Origin: Pseudomonas turukhanskensis
GTDB taxonomy: Bacteria > Pseudomonadota > Gammaproteobacteria > Pseudomonadales > Pseudomonadaceae
Direction: 5' to 3'
Length of the DNA: 64,000 bases
Assembly (NCBI RefSeq): GCF_027922365.1
Contig: NZ_BSFN01000001.1
Span: forward strand, 633,671-697,670
The notes below the pieces were generated by a model. That model ran no database searches, was not told where the DNA came from, and was given only the letters and a program-made list of their open reading frames with translations. Of the stretch, positions 35,379 to 44,999 are shown piece after piece. Both the position numbers and the translations under genes were made by a program. Numbering within the stretch: position 1 is the stretch's first letter; the number at the start of each line of letters is the position of its first letter.

Positions 35379-35927
35379 TTGGACGTCGGCGTTCGACTGC
35401 AATCTATTCGCAAGCTTAAAGGCCTGTCTCAGCGTGAACTCGCCAAAAGGGCGGGCGTCACCAACAGCACCATTTCCATGATCGAGAAAAACAGCGTGAG
35501 CCCCTCGATCAGTTCGCTGAAAAAGGTGCTGGCGGGCATACCCATGTCGTTGGTCGAGTTTTTCTCCCTCGAAGTGGAACAGGACAACCACACCCAAGTG
35601 GTTTACAAAGCGAGCGAACTGGTCGATCTGTCCAGTGGCGCGGTCACCATGAAATTGGTTGGCAAGGCGCATCCGAGCCGGGCCATCGCCTTCCTTGACG
35701 AAACCTATCCGCCGGGCTCCGATACCGGTGACGAGATGCTCACCCACGAGGGTGAAGAGTCTGGTCTGTTGGTGGATGGGCGTCTTGAACTGACGGTGGG
35801 CGGCGAGATTTATATTCTCGAAAGCGGCGATAGCTACTACTTTGAAAGCAGTAAGCCCCATCGTTTCCGTAACCCGTTTGGCGAACCGGCGCGGCTGATC
35901 AGCGCGACCACTCCCGCCAATTTCTGA
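35379..35927 (+). CDS. pauR: XRE-cupin transcriptional regulator, PauR-like
   Basis: A 182-residue regulator with an N-terminal XRE helix-turn-helix (KGLSQRELAKRAGVTNSTIS) and a C-terminal cupin (EESGLLVDGRLELTVGGEIY, YYFESSKPHRFRNP). Start is TTG at 35379, supported by AAGGGGG eight bases upstream and by the family N-terminus DVGVRLQSIR. Its position between dadX and cytochrome c5 is that of P. aeruginosa PauR (PA5301), repressor of polyamine catabolism, the pathway encoded by the kauB and PuuB-like genes here. Confidence 0.88.
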   Translation: MDVGVRLQSIRKLKGLSQRELAKRAGVTNSTISMIEKNSVSPSISSLKKVLAGIPMSLVEFFSLEVEQDNHTQVVYKASELVDLSSGAVTMKLVGKAHPSRAIAFLDETYPPGSDTGDEMLTHEGEESGLLVDGRLELTVGGEIYILESGDSYYFESSKPHRFRNPFGEPARLISATTPANF

Positions 35928-35954
35928 GTGCTGTAATGGGCTGAAAGGCCCGGC

Positions 35955-35973
35955 TTTCTATAAAAACTAGAAA
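35955..35973. promoter_or_regulatory. Short palindrome TTTCTA-N7-TAGAAA
   Basis: An exact six-base inverted repeat with a seven-base AT-rich centre, 28 bases after the pauR stop and ahead of the cytochrome promoter. It may be a regulator site or a remnant of a terminator; nothing decides between these. Confidence 0.3.
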
Positions 35974-36031
35974 ATCGTCGCCCATTGGGCGGCAATGCTT
36001 CATTCCAAAGACCTGCGACAGGATGGCGTGT

Positions 36032-36059
36032 TTCGACTCGCTGACCTAATCGGTATACT
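36032..36059 (+). promoter_or_regulatory. Probable sigma-70 promoter of the cytochrome c5 gene
   Basis: TTCGAC (36032-36037) and TATACT (36054-36059) with a 16-base spacer lie 60 bases before the GTG start. The -10 hexamer matches well and the -35 moderately. Confidence 0.5.
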
Positions 36060-36118
36060 GTCGCCCGCTCGCGCAACCGTGGCCGCGAGCGTGACTAGCC
36101 ACGATAGAGGGTGTAAGC

Positions 36119-36547
36119 GTGAACCTAATTAAGAAAATGCTGGCGGCGCATGTCGCTGTGTTGGCCCTCTGGGCGGTCGGCGCTCAGGCTGCGACCACCA
36201 ATGACGATATCGCTGCGCGACTCAAGCCAGTGGGTGAAGTCTGCGTACAGGGCGAAGAGTGCAAAGGTATTGAAACCGTTGCTGCCGCAGCTGGCGGTGG
36301 CGCGAAAACGCCGGACGACATCATTGCCGCTCATTGTGGCGCTTGCCACACCGCCGGTGTACTGGGTGCTCCGAAAATCGGTGACACCGCGGCCTGGAAA
36401 GACCGTGCCGACCACCAGGGCGGCCTCGATGGTCTGCTGGCCAAAGCCATCACCGGTATCAACGCCATGCCGCCGAAAGGCACCTGTGCTGATTGCAGCG
36501 ATGATGAGCTTAAAGCCACCATCCAGAAAATGTCCGGCCTGAAATAA
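36119..36547 (+). CDS. cycB: Cytochrome c5
   Basis: A 142-residue periplasmic c-type cytochrome. Signal peptide about 1-24, heme motif CGACH at 73-77, axial Met117 in INAMPPKG, and the c5-specific disulfide pair CADC at 123-126. N-terminal CVQGEEC adds another possible disulfide. It is likely an electron carrier to terminal oxidases. GTG start with GAGGGTG upstream; strong terminator downstream. Single gene. Confidence 0.92.
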   Translation: MNLIKKMLAAHVAVLALWAVGAQAATTNDDIAARLKPVGEVCVQGEECKGIETVAAAAGGGAKTPDDIIAAHCGACHTAGVLGAPKIGDTAAWKDRADHQGGLDGLLAKAITGINAMPPKGTCADCSDDELKATIQKMSGLK

Positions 36548-36560
36548 GGTTTGGCATTGA

Positions 36561-36590
36561 AAAAAAACCGCCCTCGGGCGGTTTTTTTTA
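36561..36590 (+). terminator. Intrinsic terminator of cycB
   Basis: AACCGCCC TC GGGCGGTT followed by six or more T, 14 bases after the stop; the A-run on the 5' side extends the stem. Confidence 0.93.
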
Positions 36591-36700
36591 TGGGCGGGTA
36601 AAAAGCTTCGCGAGCACGCTTTTATCTTTTCAATGAAAAGCGGCGTCATTCCGGCGATTTTGCAGTCACACTCCATACGCCATTTTATGGAGATTGATCT

Positions 36701-38860
36701 GTGGCCCTTAGCTCCCTGGACACTGTCGTCGAGCAGATTCTGCAGCGCATCGACGGGCCGATTCACCTCGGTTTGCCCCTGGGCCTTGGCAAGCCCAATC
36801 GCCTGGTCAACGCGCTGTATCAGCGGATCAAGGCAGAGCCTAACCGCTCCCTGACCATCTACACTGCCCTTTCCCTCGGCCGCCCCCATGCCAGCAGCGA
36901 CCTTGAGCAGCGCTTGATGGCGCCGTTTTTGGAGCGCGTATTTGGCAACTATCCCGAGCTCGATTACCTCAAAGACCAACGCCGCGGCGAGCTGCCGGCC
37001 AACGTGCAGTTGCAGGAGTTCTACCTGCAGCCGGGCAGCCAGTTGCATAACCCCAAAGCCCAGCAGGCTTACGTCAGCCTCAATTACAGCCAGGTGGCGC
37101 GCGACCTTAACCGCAAGGGCATCAATGTCGTCGCGCAACTGGTGGCCAGCGATCCCACCCGTGCGCAGCACCTGAGTCTGAGCTGCAACACCGATATCAC
37201 CCTCGACCTGTTGCCGATGCTGCAAGCACGCAAGCAGGCCGGCGAGACCATTCTCTGCATCGGCCAATTGCACGCCGATCTGCCGTATATGCCGGGCGAT
37301 GCCGAGCGGCCGCTGGAGGATTTCGATCTGCTGGTCGAGGCCGGCGAGCCCAGCACTCTGTTTTCCACGCCCAATATGCCGGTGGGCATTGCCGACCATG
37401 CCATTGGCTTGTACGCCAGCAGCCTGGTGCGTGATGGCGGCACGTTGCAGATCGGCATCGGTTCGATGGGCGATGCGGTCACGGCGGCATTGCTCAACCG
37501 CCAGGCGGACAACGCCGGGTATCAAGCGCTGCTGAAGGACCTGAATTCACCCCGCTGGGCGACATTGATCGAGCGGTTCGGTGGTTTGCAGCCGTTCGCC
37601 AAGGGGTTGTACGGCTGTAGCGAAATGCTGGTGCCGGGGCTGGTGGCTTTGTTCGACGCTGGCATTGTGCGCCGGCCGGTGTTCCCCGATGAACGCTTGC
37701 AGCGCCTGGCCAATGCCGACGTGCTTGATGAACACGGCCAGTTGGATCCCGCTGCCTGGCGCGACGCCGAACCGAACCTGCAATTGGATCAGCCCCTCGT
37801 CACCTGGCTGCAAACGCAAGGCTTGCTCACGGGCGAGGTGAGTGTCGAAGGCCAGAATCTGCGTTTTGCCAACGGCCAGATGATCGTCGCCGATCTGCAC
37901 AACCCCGCCTGTATCGCGGCCTTGCAGCCCTATCTGCAACCGACCAGCAGCGGCGTGTGCATTCACGGCGGTTTCTTCCTCGGGCCACAGGCGTTTTACC
38001 GCCGGTTGCAGCAACTCAATGACGAGCGACGCTCACGTATCGGCATGACCGGTATCAGCTATATCAACCGCCTGTATGGCCAGGAAGAGCTTAAGCGCCT
38101 GCAACGAACGCAGGCGCGTTTTATCAACAGCGCCTTTTGCATCACCTTGCTCGGCGCCAGTGCGGCCGATCAGCTGGAGGACGGCCGGGTTATCAGCGGA
38201 GTGGGCGGCCAGTACGATTTCTATGCGCAAGCCCATGAGCTGGACGATGCGCGCGCCATCCTGATGCTGCGCAGCTGGCGCGAGGCGGATGGCGAGGTGA
38301 GTTCCAATATCCGCTGGCAGTACGCCCACACCACCATTCCCCGACACCTGCGCGACATCGTGATTACCGAGTACGGCATCGCCGACCTGCGCGGCAAGAA
38401 TGATGCGCAGGTGATCAGCGCGTTGCTGCAGATTGCCGACTCACGGTTTCAGGATGAACTGATCCAGCAAGCCCAGGATGCCGGCAAGCTGGGCAAGGAT
38501 TTTGTGCTGGATGAGGCCTACCGCGATAACACACCGGAGCGCTTGCAGGCCTGCTACGAGCGGCATCGCCAGTTATTTGCCGAGTACCCGTTGGGCTGCG
38601 ATTTCACCGAAGAGGAGCAGGATTTGCTGCGGGCGCTGCGCTGGCTGAAGAGCAAGCTCAAGCTCAGCGAAATTCTGGATCTGGGCAAGGCGGCGCTGTT
38701 CGATCAGCCGGAGCCGGGCGTGTTCGACGCGCATCTGGCGCGCCTGCAATTGTCGCAGCCGGAAGGGCTTAAGGAGCAGGTGTATCAGAAGCTGGTGTTG
38801 GCAGGGTTGCAGGCAACGCGCCTGGCTAACGATTCTGGATTCCCGCCTACGCGGGAATGA
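36701..38860 (+). CDS. Acetyl-CoA hydrolase/transferase family protein
   Basis: A 719-residue member of the acetyl-CoA hydrolase/CoA-transferase superfamily; the C-terminal catalytic half contains GVGGQYDFYAQAHELDDARA and DIVITEYGIADLRGKN. It is longer than typical 500-640-residue enzymes because of an extra C-terminal tail (about 610-719) present in many Pseudomonas homologues. Acyl donor and acceptor are unknown. GTG start with TGGAG upstream. The final DSGFPPTRE and stop are encoded by a repeat arm (38831-38863), so the native C-terminus has been altered. Confidence 0.85.
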   Translation: MALSSLDTVVEQILQRIDGPIHLGLPLGLGKPNRLVNALYQRIKAEPNRSLTIYTALSLGRPHASSDLEQRLMAPFLERVFGNYPELDYLKDQRRGELPANVQLQEFYLQPGSQLHNPKAQQAYVSLNYSQVARDLNRKGINVVAQLVASDPTRAQHLSLSCNTDITLDLLPMLQARKQAGETILCIGQLHADLPYMPGDAERPLEDFDLLVEAGEPSTLFSTPNMPVGIADHAIGLYASSLVRDGGTLQIGIGSMGDAVTAALLNRQADNAGYQALLKDLNSPRWATLIERFGGLQPFAKGLYGCSEMLVPGLVALFDAGIVRRPVFPDERLQRLANADVLDEHGQLDPAAWRDAEPNLQLDQPLVTWLQTQGLLTGEVSVEGQNLRFANGQMIVADLHNPACIAALQPYLQPTSSGVCIHGGFFLGPQAFYRRLQQLNDERRSRIGMTGISYINRLYGQEELKRLQRTQARFINSAFCITLLGASAADQLEDGRVISGVGGQYDFYAQAHELDDARAILMLRSWREADGEVSSNIRWQYAHTTIPRHLRDIVITEYGIADLRGKNDAQVISALLQIADSRFQDELIQQAQDAGKLGKDFVLDEAYRDNTPERLQACYERHRQLFAEYPLGCDFTEEEQDLLRALRWLKSKLKLSEILDLGKAALFDQPEPGVFDAHLARLQLSQPEGLKEQVYQKLVLAGLQATRLANDSGFPPTRE

Positions 38861-38911
38861 CGGTGAGCTCTAATCTCTCGGTCGTCCCCGCCAAGGCGGG
38901 GGCCCAGAATC
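38831..38911. repeat. Repeat pair in flipped arrangement, overlapping a gene end
   Basis: Arm GATTCTGGATTCCCGCCTAC...GGGAATGACGG at 38831-38863 and arm GTCGTCCCCGCCAAGGCGGG...CCCAGAATC at 38881-38911. Here the CAGAAT ends face outward, opposite to the pairs at 5641 and 18658. The left arm provides the last codons and TGA of the CoA hydrolase gene. Confidence 0.82.
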
Positions 38912-38917
38912 TCTCTG

Positions 38918-39505
<588 letters not shown>

Positions 39506-39557
39506 TCAGTTGTTGCTGGGTTTAGTAAAGGTAGGGCATGCGTGCAAGCGCGCCCGG

Positions 39558-41567
39558 TCACTTTTTCATCATGGCGCGGATGTCGGCCAAGGCCGCATTG
39601 CCGCGCACGGCTTTGACTTCCACGGGAGTGTCTTCCAGACCTTCCCAGGCCAGGTCTTCAGCCGGCAATTCATCCAGGAAACGGCTGGGTGAGCAGTCGA
39701 TGATTTCGCCGTATTGCTTGCGCTTGGCGGCGAAGGTGAAAGCCAGCGTCTGCCGGGCGCGGGTAATGCCCACGTAAGCCAGGCGGCGTTCTTCTTCGAT
39801 GGTGTCGGCTTCGATGCTGGAGCGGTGCGGCAGGATCTCTTCTTCCATGCCGATGATGAAGACGTACGGAAACTCCAGGCCCTTGGAGGCGTGCAGGGTC
39901 AGCATCTGCACGCCCTCGGCGCCTTCTTCTTCTTCCTGCTGACGTTCGAGCATGTCGCGCAAAACCAGCTTGCCGATGGCGTCCTCGATAGTCATGTCGC
40001 CATCTTCGTCGCGCTCCAGGGTGTTTTTCAGGGCGTCGATAAGGAACCAGACGTTGCCCATCCGCGCCTCGGCCACCTTGTCGCTGGAGGCGTTCTGGCG
40101 CAGCCAGTTCTCGTAGTCGATGTCCATCACCATGCTGCGCAGCACGGCAATCGGCTCGTTCTCCGCACATTGCTGGCGGATCTTGTCCATCCAGTGTTTG
40201 AAGCGTTGCAGGCGTTCGCTGTAGCGGCTGTCCAGGTGCGCGCTCAAACCCATTTCATCGGTCGCGTTGTACATCGAGATCTTGCGCTCGGTGGCGTAGT
40301 TGCCAAGTTTTTCCAGGGTGCTGGAACCGATTTCCCGGCGCGGCACATTGATGACGCGCAGAAAGGCGTTGTCGTCGTCGGGGTTTACCAGCAGGCGGAA
40401 ATAGGCCATCAGGTCTTTTACTTCCTGGCGGGCAAAGAAGCTGGTGCCGCCTGAGAGCCGATAGGGAATCTGGTGGTGCTGCAGTTTCAGCTCCATCAGT
40501 TTGGCCTGGTAGTTGCCACGGTAGAGGATGGCGAAATCGCTGTACGGACGGTCGGTGCGCAGGTGCAGGCTGAGAATTTCCATCGCCACGCGCTCGCACT
40601 CGGCGTCTTCGTTCTTGCAGCGAATCACGCGGATTTCGTCGCCATGGCCCATCTCGCTCCACAGTTGTTTCTCGAACGCGTGGGGGTTGTTGGCGATCAG
40701 CGTGTTGGCGCACTTGAGGATGCGGCTGGTGGAGCGGTAGTTCTGCTCGAGCATTACCACCTTCAGCGAGGGGAAGTCCTCTTTGAGCAGCATCAGGTTT
40801 TCCGGGCGGGCGCCGCGCCAGGCGTAGATCGACTGGTCGTCATCGCCCACCACGGTGAACTGATTGCGCATGCCCACCAGCATTTTCACCAGCAGGTATT
40901 GGCTGGCGTTGGTGTCCTGGTATTCGTCCACCAGCAGGTAACGCACCTTGTTCTGCCATTTTTCCAGAATGTCAGCGTGTTCCTGGAACAGCTTTACCGG
41001 CAGCAGAATAAGGTCGTCGAAGTCCACCGCGTTGTACGCCTTGAGCGTGCGCTGATAGTGCATATAGACGATGGCGGCGGTTTGCTCTTTAGGGTTGCGT
41101 GCGTTTTCCAACGCTTCGGGCGGCAGAATCAGGTCGTTTTTCCACGAGCCGATGTAGCCTTTGATTTCATCGATTCCGTCGTCGCCCGAGTATTCCTTCT
41201 GCATGATGTCGCTGAGCAGCGCCTTGATATCGCCGTCATCGAAAATCGAGAAGCCGGGCTTGTAACCCAGGCGTGCGCCTTCCTTGCGGATGATGTTCAT
41301 GCCCAGGTTGTGAAAGGTGCACACGGTCAGGCCGCGGCCTTCGGCGCCCTTGAGCAGGGTGCCGACGCGCTCTTTCATTTCCCGCGCGGCCTTGTTGGTA
41401 AAGGTCATCGCCACGATATGCTGGGCGCGGATGCCACACTGCTGCACCAAGTGGGCAATCTTGCGGGTAATCACGCTGGTCTTGCCGGAGCCGGCGCCAG
41501 CGAGCACCAATAGTGGGCCGCCGACGTAGTTCACGGCTTCTTGCTGCCGGGGATTGAGTCGGGACAT
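39558..41567 (-). CDS. rep: ATP-dependent DNA helicase Rep
   Basis: A 669-residue superfamily 1 helicase, 3'-5' polarity, that helps replication forks past bound proteins. Walker A GAGSGKT at 24-30, Walker B with VDEYQDTN near 215, motif III GDDDQSIYAWRGA and motif VI VGITRARQTLAF near 610 are intact. N-terminus MSRLNPRQQEAVNYVGGPLL is Rep-type rather than UvrD. Length is standard. Confidence 0.97.
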   Translation of the reverse strand: MSRLNPRQQEAVNYVGGPLLVLAGAGSGKTSVITRKIAHLVQQCGIRAQHIVAMTFTNKAAREMKERVGTLLKGAEGRGLTVCTFHNLGMNIIRKEGARLGYKPGFSIFDDGDIKALLSDIMQKEYSGDDGIDEIKGYIGSWKNDLILPPEALENARNPKEQTAAIVYMHYQRTLKAYNAVDFDDLILLPVKLFQEHADILEKWQNKVRYLLVDEYQDTNASQYLLVKMLVGMRNQFTVVGDDDQSIYAWRGARPENLMLLKEDFPSLKVVMLEQNYRSTSRILKCANTLIANNPHAFEKQLWSEMGHGDEIRVIRCKNEDAECERVAMEILSLHLRTDRPYSDFAILYRGNYQAKLMELKLQHHQIPYRLSGGTSFFARQEVKDLMAYFRLLVNPDDDNAFLRVINVPRREIGSSTLEKLGNYATERKISMYNATDEMGLSAHLDSRYSERLQRFKHWMDKIRQQCAENEPIAVLRSMVMDIDYENWLRQNASSDKVAEARMGNVWFLIDALKNTLERDEDGDMTIEDAIGKLVLRDMLERQQEEEEGAEGVQMLTLHASKGLEFPYVFIIGMEEEILPHRSSIEADTIEEERRLAYVGITRARQTLAFTFAAKRKQYGEIIDCSPSRFLDELPAEDLAWEGLEDTPVEVKAVRGNAALADIRAMMKK

Positions 41568-41818
41568 CGTCGTGTATCAAAGGAAAGGGGCGCGCATTTT
41601 AGCAGGCCTGATGCAGAATGCCGTAACCGTCTGGATACTGTGACGCAGCACTTGTTGGCTGCGTGACGGCCTTGGATATTTCGGACAATGCAGTACGCTA
41701 GTGCCGCATCAGCGGGGGCTGATGTAAATATACATCGCACAGGATGTGCGCAAGAGACGCCGATAACGGCGCGAAAGGGCGGTAGAACCGCCATGTGCAA
41801 TGCTTTGGGGGAAGTCGT

Positions 41819-43495
41819 TTGTCTGCGCATGTCGAAACCTTGCGTATTGTCCTGCTGGCCGAAGCGCCGGAGTGGGCGGCGTTACTGCGTGAGCACCTGG
41901 TTGCGATGGGCAATCCGTCGGCGTTGATTACCGCGCCTTCCTGGGCGGCCGCCAGCGGCCTTTTCGACGATCCCGGCCAGGGCTTGCTTCTGACTACCGC
42001 GCGGCTGCAACCCGCACCGGGCAGTTGCCCGCTGCCCACCGTGCTACTACTGGATCACGAACCTGCCGAGCCGCCCGTGGGCGTGAGCGACTGGCTGGTG
42101 CGCGACACCCTGACCCCTGACACGCTGCGCCGCTGCCTGCGTTATGTGCGTGAGCATGGCGTGCTGAAAGACACCCTGCAGCGCCTGGCCGAGCAAGACC
42201 CGCTGACTGGCATCGCCAACCGCCAGGGCTTTCAGACCTTGCTCACGGCTCAGCTCGCAGAATTCAAAGGCCGCGGCCTGGCGCTTGGCCACCTCGATCT
42301 CGACAACTTCCGCCACGCCAACGATGCCCTCGGCCACCAGGCCGGTGACCGTCTGATTCTGCAGGTGGTGGCGCGCTTGAAGGCGCAGTTGTCCGTAGAT
42401 GACCACCTGGCGCGCCTTGGCAGTGATGAGTTTGCCTTGCTGCTGGATATCCGCCGCGACCCCCGGCGCGCCGAGCAAATTGCCGAGCGGATTACCGAAG
42501 CGCTGTCCGAACCCTACTGGGTGGATGGCGAGAGCCTGCTGATTGGCTGCAGCCTGGGTGTGGCTCATGCTCGCGTCGATGCCGGGGCGGACCCGTTGAT
42601 GTGGCATGCCCATATCGCCATGCAACAAGCCAAAAGCCAGCAAGGCTGTACTTTTCATGTGTTCGATGAACGTATCAACCGCAATGCGCGCAGCATTGCC
42701 GACCTGGAAACCGAGCTGCGTCGCGCCTTGCGCCGCGACGAACTGGAACTGCACTACCAGCCGCGCCTGTGCCTGAAGACTGGGCATATTCTCGGCCTGG
42801 AGGCGCTGGTGCGCTGGCGGCATGCCGAGCGTGGCTTGCTGTCGCCCAACGAGTTTGTGCCATTGGCTGAAGAGAGCGGGCTGATCGTGCCGCTCGGCTA
42901 CTGGGTGATTTCCCGGGCGCTGCGCGACATGCAGTGGTTGCGCGGCCGTGGACTGCCGGCGCTGCATATGGCGGTAAACCTGTCGTTCCGTCAGTTCCAG
43001 GACAGCCAGTTACTGTCGACTCTAGGGCGCCTGATCGAGGAGCGCGGCGTCGATGCGCAGTGGCTGGAGTTCGAACTCACCGAAACCGCCGTGATGCGCC
43101 GCAGCGACCATGTGCAGCAGACCATGAAGGCGCTGGGCAAGCTGGGGGTGCGCTTTTCCCTGGACGACTTCGGCACCGGTTTCTCCTCGTTCGTGCACCT
43201 GAACAACCTGCCCATCACCATGCTCAAGATCGACAAAAGCTTTGTCGGCGGCATGGACGATCGCCCGGAAAACCGCCAGCTGGTGCGGGCGATGATCAAC
43301 CTCGCCCATAACCTAGAGTTGGCCGTGGTGGCCGAAGGCGTGGAGAACGCCGAGCAGTTGGCGTTGCTGCGCCAGTTTGGTTGCGACCAAGTGCAGGGCT
43401 ACCTGGTCAGCAAACCTCTGCCGTTGGCCGAGTTGGCGCGCTTTCTGGTATTTGGCAACCGTCAGGCGATGCTGTCGAGCCCGATGACGGTTTGA
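41819..43495 (+). CDS. Cyclic-di-GMP phosphodiesterase with degenerate GGDEF and EAL domains
   Basis: A 558-residue protein from a TTG start with GGGGGA six bases upstream; an ATG at 41795 would add eight residues. N-terminal receiver-like domain (about 1-110) lacks a clear phosphoacceptor; a GGDEF domain follows with GSDEF near residue 200, so cyclase activity is doubtful; the EAL domain starts near 326 (GLEALVRW) with DDFGTG and KIDKSFV intact. It probably hydrolyses c-di-GMP. Position matches P. aeruginosa PA5295. Its 3' end overlaps the convergent MATE gene by 89 bases. Confidence 0.88.
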   Translation: MSAHVETLRIVLLAEAPEWAALLREHLVAMGNPSALITAPSWAAASGLFDDPGQGLLLTTARLQPAPGSCPLPTVLLLDHEPAEPPVGVSDWLVRDTLTPDTLRRCLRYVREHGVLKDTLQRLAEQDPLTGIANRQGFQTLLTAQLAEFKGRGLALGHLDLDNFRHANDALGHQAGDRLILQVVARLKAQLSVDDHLARLGSDEFALLLDIRRDPRRAEQIAERITEALSEPYWVDGESLLIGCSLGVAHARVDAGADPLMWHAHIAMQQAKSQQGCTFHVFDERINRNARSIADLETELRRALRRDELELHYQPRLCLKTGHILGLEALVRWRHAERGLLSPNEFVPLAEESGLIVPLGYWVISRALRDMQWLRGRGLPALHMAVNLSFRQFQDSQLLSTLGRLIEERGVDAQWLEFELTETAVMRRSDHVQQTMKALGKLGVRFSLDDFGTGFSSFVHLNNLPITMLKIDKSFVGGMDDRPENRQLVRAMINLAHNLELAVVAEGVENAEQLALLRQFGCDQVQGYLVSKPLPLAELARFLVFGNRQAMLSSPMTV

Positions 43496-44849
43496 CCGCT
43501 GCCAGCAGTCGACGCGTCTTCCATTCAAAGCCCAGCGTCAGCCCCAGTGCTGCGCAGGCCAGCCCCGCTGCCAGGCCCCACCACACGCCTTGCGCGCCCC
43601 AGCCCAGGTGAAACGCCAGCAGCCAGGCGGCCGGCGCGCCTACCAGCCAGTAGCAGACGATGCCCACCACAAAGGTGGTGTTGGCGTCCTTGAGCCCGCG
43701 AATGGCGCCCATGGCAATGGTCTGGATGCCGTCGAACAGCTCGAACAGGGCGGCGATGGCCAACAGGCTGACGGCCAGCGCAATGATGTCGGTAAAGGCT
43801 GGGTCGTTGGCGTCCAGAAACAGATCCACCACCGCTTCCGGCGCCAGCCAGAACAACAGGGCAAACCCGAGCATGCACCCGCCGCCAATCGCAATGCCCA
43901 GGCGCCCGGCCCGCCGTGCTTCTTCCAGGCGACCGGCACCAAAGTGCTGGCCGATGCGGAAGGTCACCGCATAGGAAATACCCACCGGCACCATAAAGGC
44001 CACGTAAACCGATTGCAGGGCGATCTGGTGGGCGGCCAGTTGTGTGCTGCCCAAAGCGCCCATGCACAGTGCGGCAAATGCAAACAGCCCGGACTCCACC
44101 GCGTAGGTGCCACCGATGGGCAAACCCAGGCGCAGCAGTTCGACCATGGCAACACGCTCGGCGTGCAGCAGGCCCTTGAACAATGAATAGCGACCGTAGG
44201 CGGTGTTGTGCATCACATGCAGCGCCAGAGTCAGGGCCATCAGACTGCTGACAATCGCCGTGACCAGGCCAATACCCGCCAGCCCCAGGTGAGGCAGGCC
44301 GAACATTCCCTTGATCAAGACATAGTTGAGCACCAGGTTGGCAACGGCCCCGCCAATGCTTATCGCCATCACCGGGCCGGCACGGCCGATGGCACTGGTA
44401 AAGCCGCGCAGGGCCATAAAAGTCATATAACCGGGGAGCGCGAAGGCGAGGGTGGACAGAAACTGCCCGGCGCCCTGCACGTTGTCGGGTGTCTGGCCGA
44501 ACAGCAAGAGAATAGGGCCCAGGTTCCACAGCAGCAGGCCGGCCGCCAGCGCCAGGCCCCAGCCCAGCCACAGGCCATTCTGGGTAATCTGCACAACGCC
44601 ACGTTGATCGCCGCTGCCGTGACGGATTGCCACCAGATTGCCCACCGCCGCAATGACCCCGACGCAGAAAATCGACACAAAGGAATAGCTCGCCGCGCCA
44701 AGCCCGCCGCCCGCGAGTGCGGCGGGACCGAGCAGGCCCATCATTACGGTGTCGGTAAACACCATCATCACGTGTGCCAGCTGCGCGGCAATCAGGGGGC
44801 CGGCGAGGCGCAGGATGGCGTTCAGTTCAGCGCGGGTGGGAGTTGGCAT
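43407..44849 (-). CDS. MATE-family multidrug efflux protein, NorM/PmpM-like
   Basis: A 480-residue MATE transporter with 12 membrane segments in two six-helix bundles (LRLAGPLIAAQLAHVMMVFT at the start; LRLGLPIGGTYAVESGLFAF in the second half). Cation-coupled export of drugs or dyes is the family function. The last 29 residues or so, after RRLLAAV, are low-complexity and antisense to the phosphodiesterase gene, suggesting loss of an earlier stop. Positionally like P. aeruginosa PA5294. Confidence 0.9.
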   Translation of the reverse strand: MPTPTRAELNAILRLAGPLIAAQLAHVMMVFTDTVMMGLLGPAALAGGGLGAASYSFVSIFCVGVIAAVGNLVAIRHGSGDQRGVVQITQNGLWLGWGLALAAGLLLWNLGPILLLFGQTPDNVQGAGQFLSTLAFALPGYMTFMALRGFTSAIGRAGPVMAISIGGAVANLVLNYVLIKGMFGLPHLGLAGIGLVTAIVSSLMALTLALHVMHNTAYGRYSLFKGLLHAERVAMVELLRLGLPIGGTYAVESGLFAFAALCMGALGSTQLAAHQIALQSVYVAFMVPVGISYAVTFRIGQHFGAGRLEEARRAGRLGIAIGGGCMLGFALLFWLAPEAVVDLFLDANDPAFTDIIALAVSLLAIAALFELFDGIQTIAMGAIRGLKDANTTFVVGIVCYWLVGAPAAWLLAFHLGWGAQGVWWGLAAGLACAALGLTLGFEWKTRRLLAAVKPSSGSTASPDGCQIPESAPTRPTAEVC

Positions 44850-44999
44850 GATGAGTTTGGCTCAATACAGATAAGCGCCAGACTGAAGGGTCATGGCGTG
44901 CGAGCAGCAATAGTCCGGGTTTGTATGCAAGCGCACAAAGGATAAAAACGATGCCAGGCATGATTTAAACTCATGCTTGAGCGTTCTGGAGCCCTGTTC

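Noticed and set aside
36125..37525. 466-codon open frame on the minus strand
   Set aside because: Spans the cycB gene, its terminator and the start of the CoA hydrolase gene in antisense; not a gene.
5641..38911. Dispersed palindromic repeats as a CRISPR array
   Set aside because: Copies are single or paired, tens of kilobases apart, have hairpin structure rather than regular spacers, and no cas genes are present.
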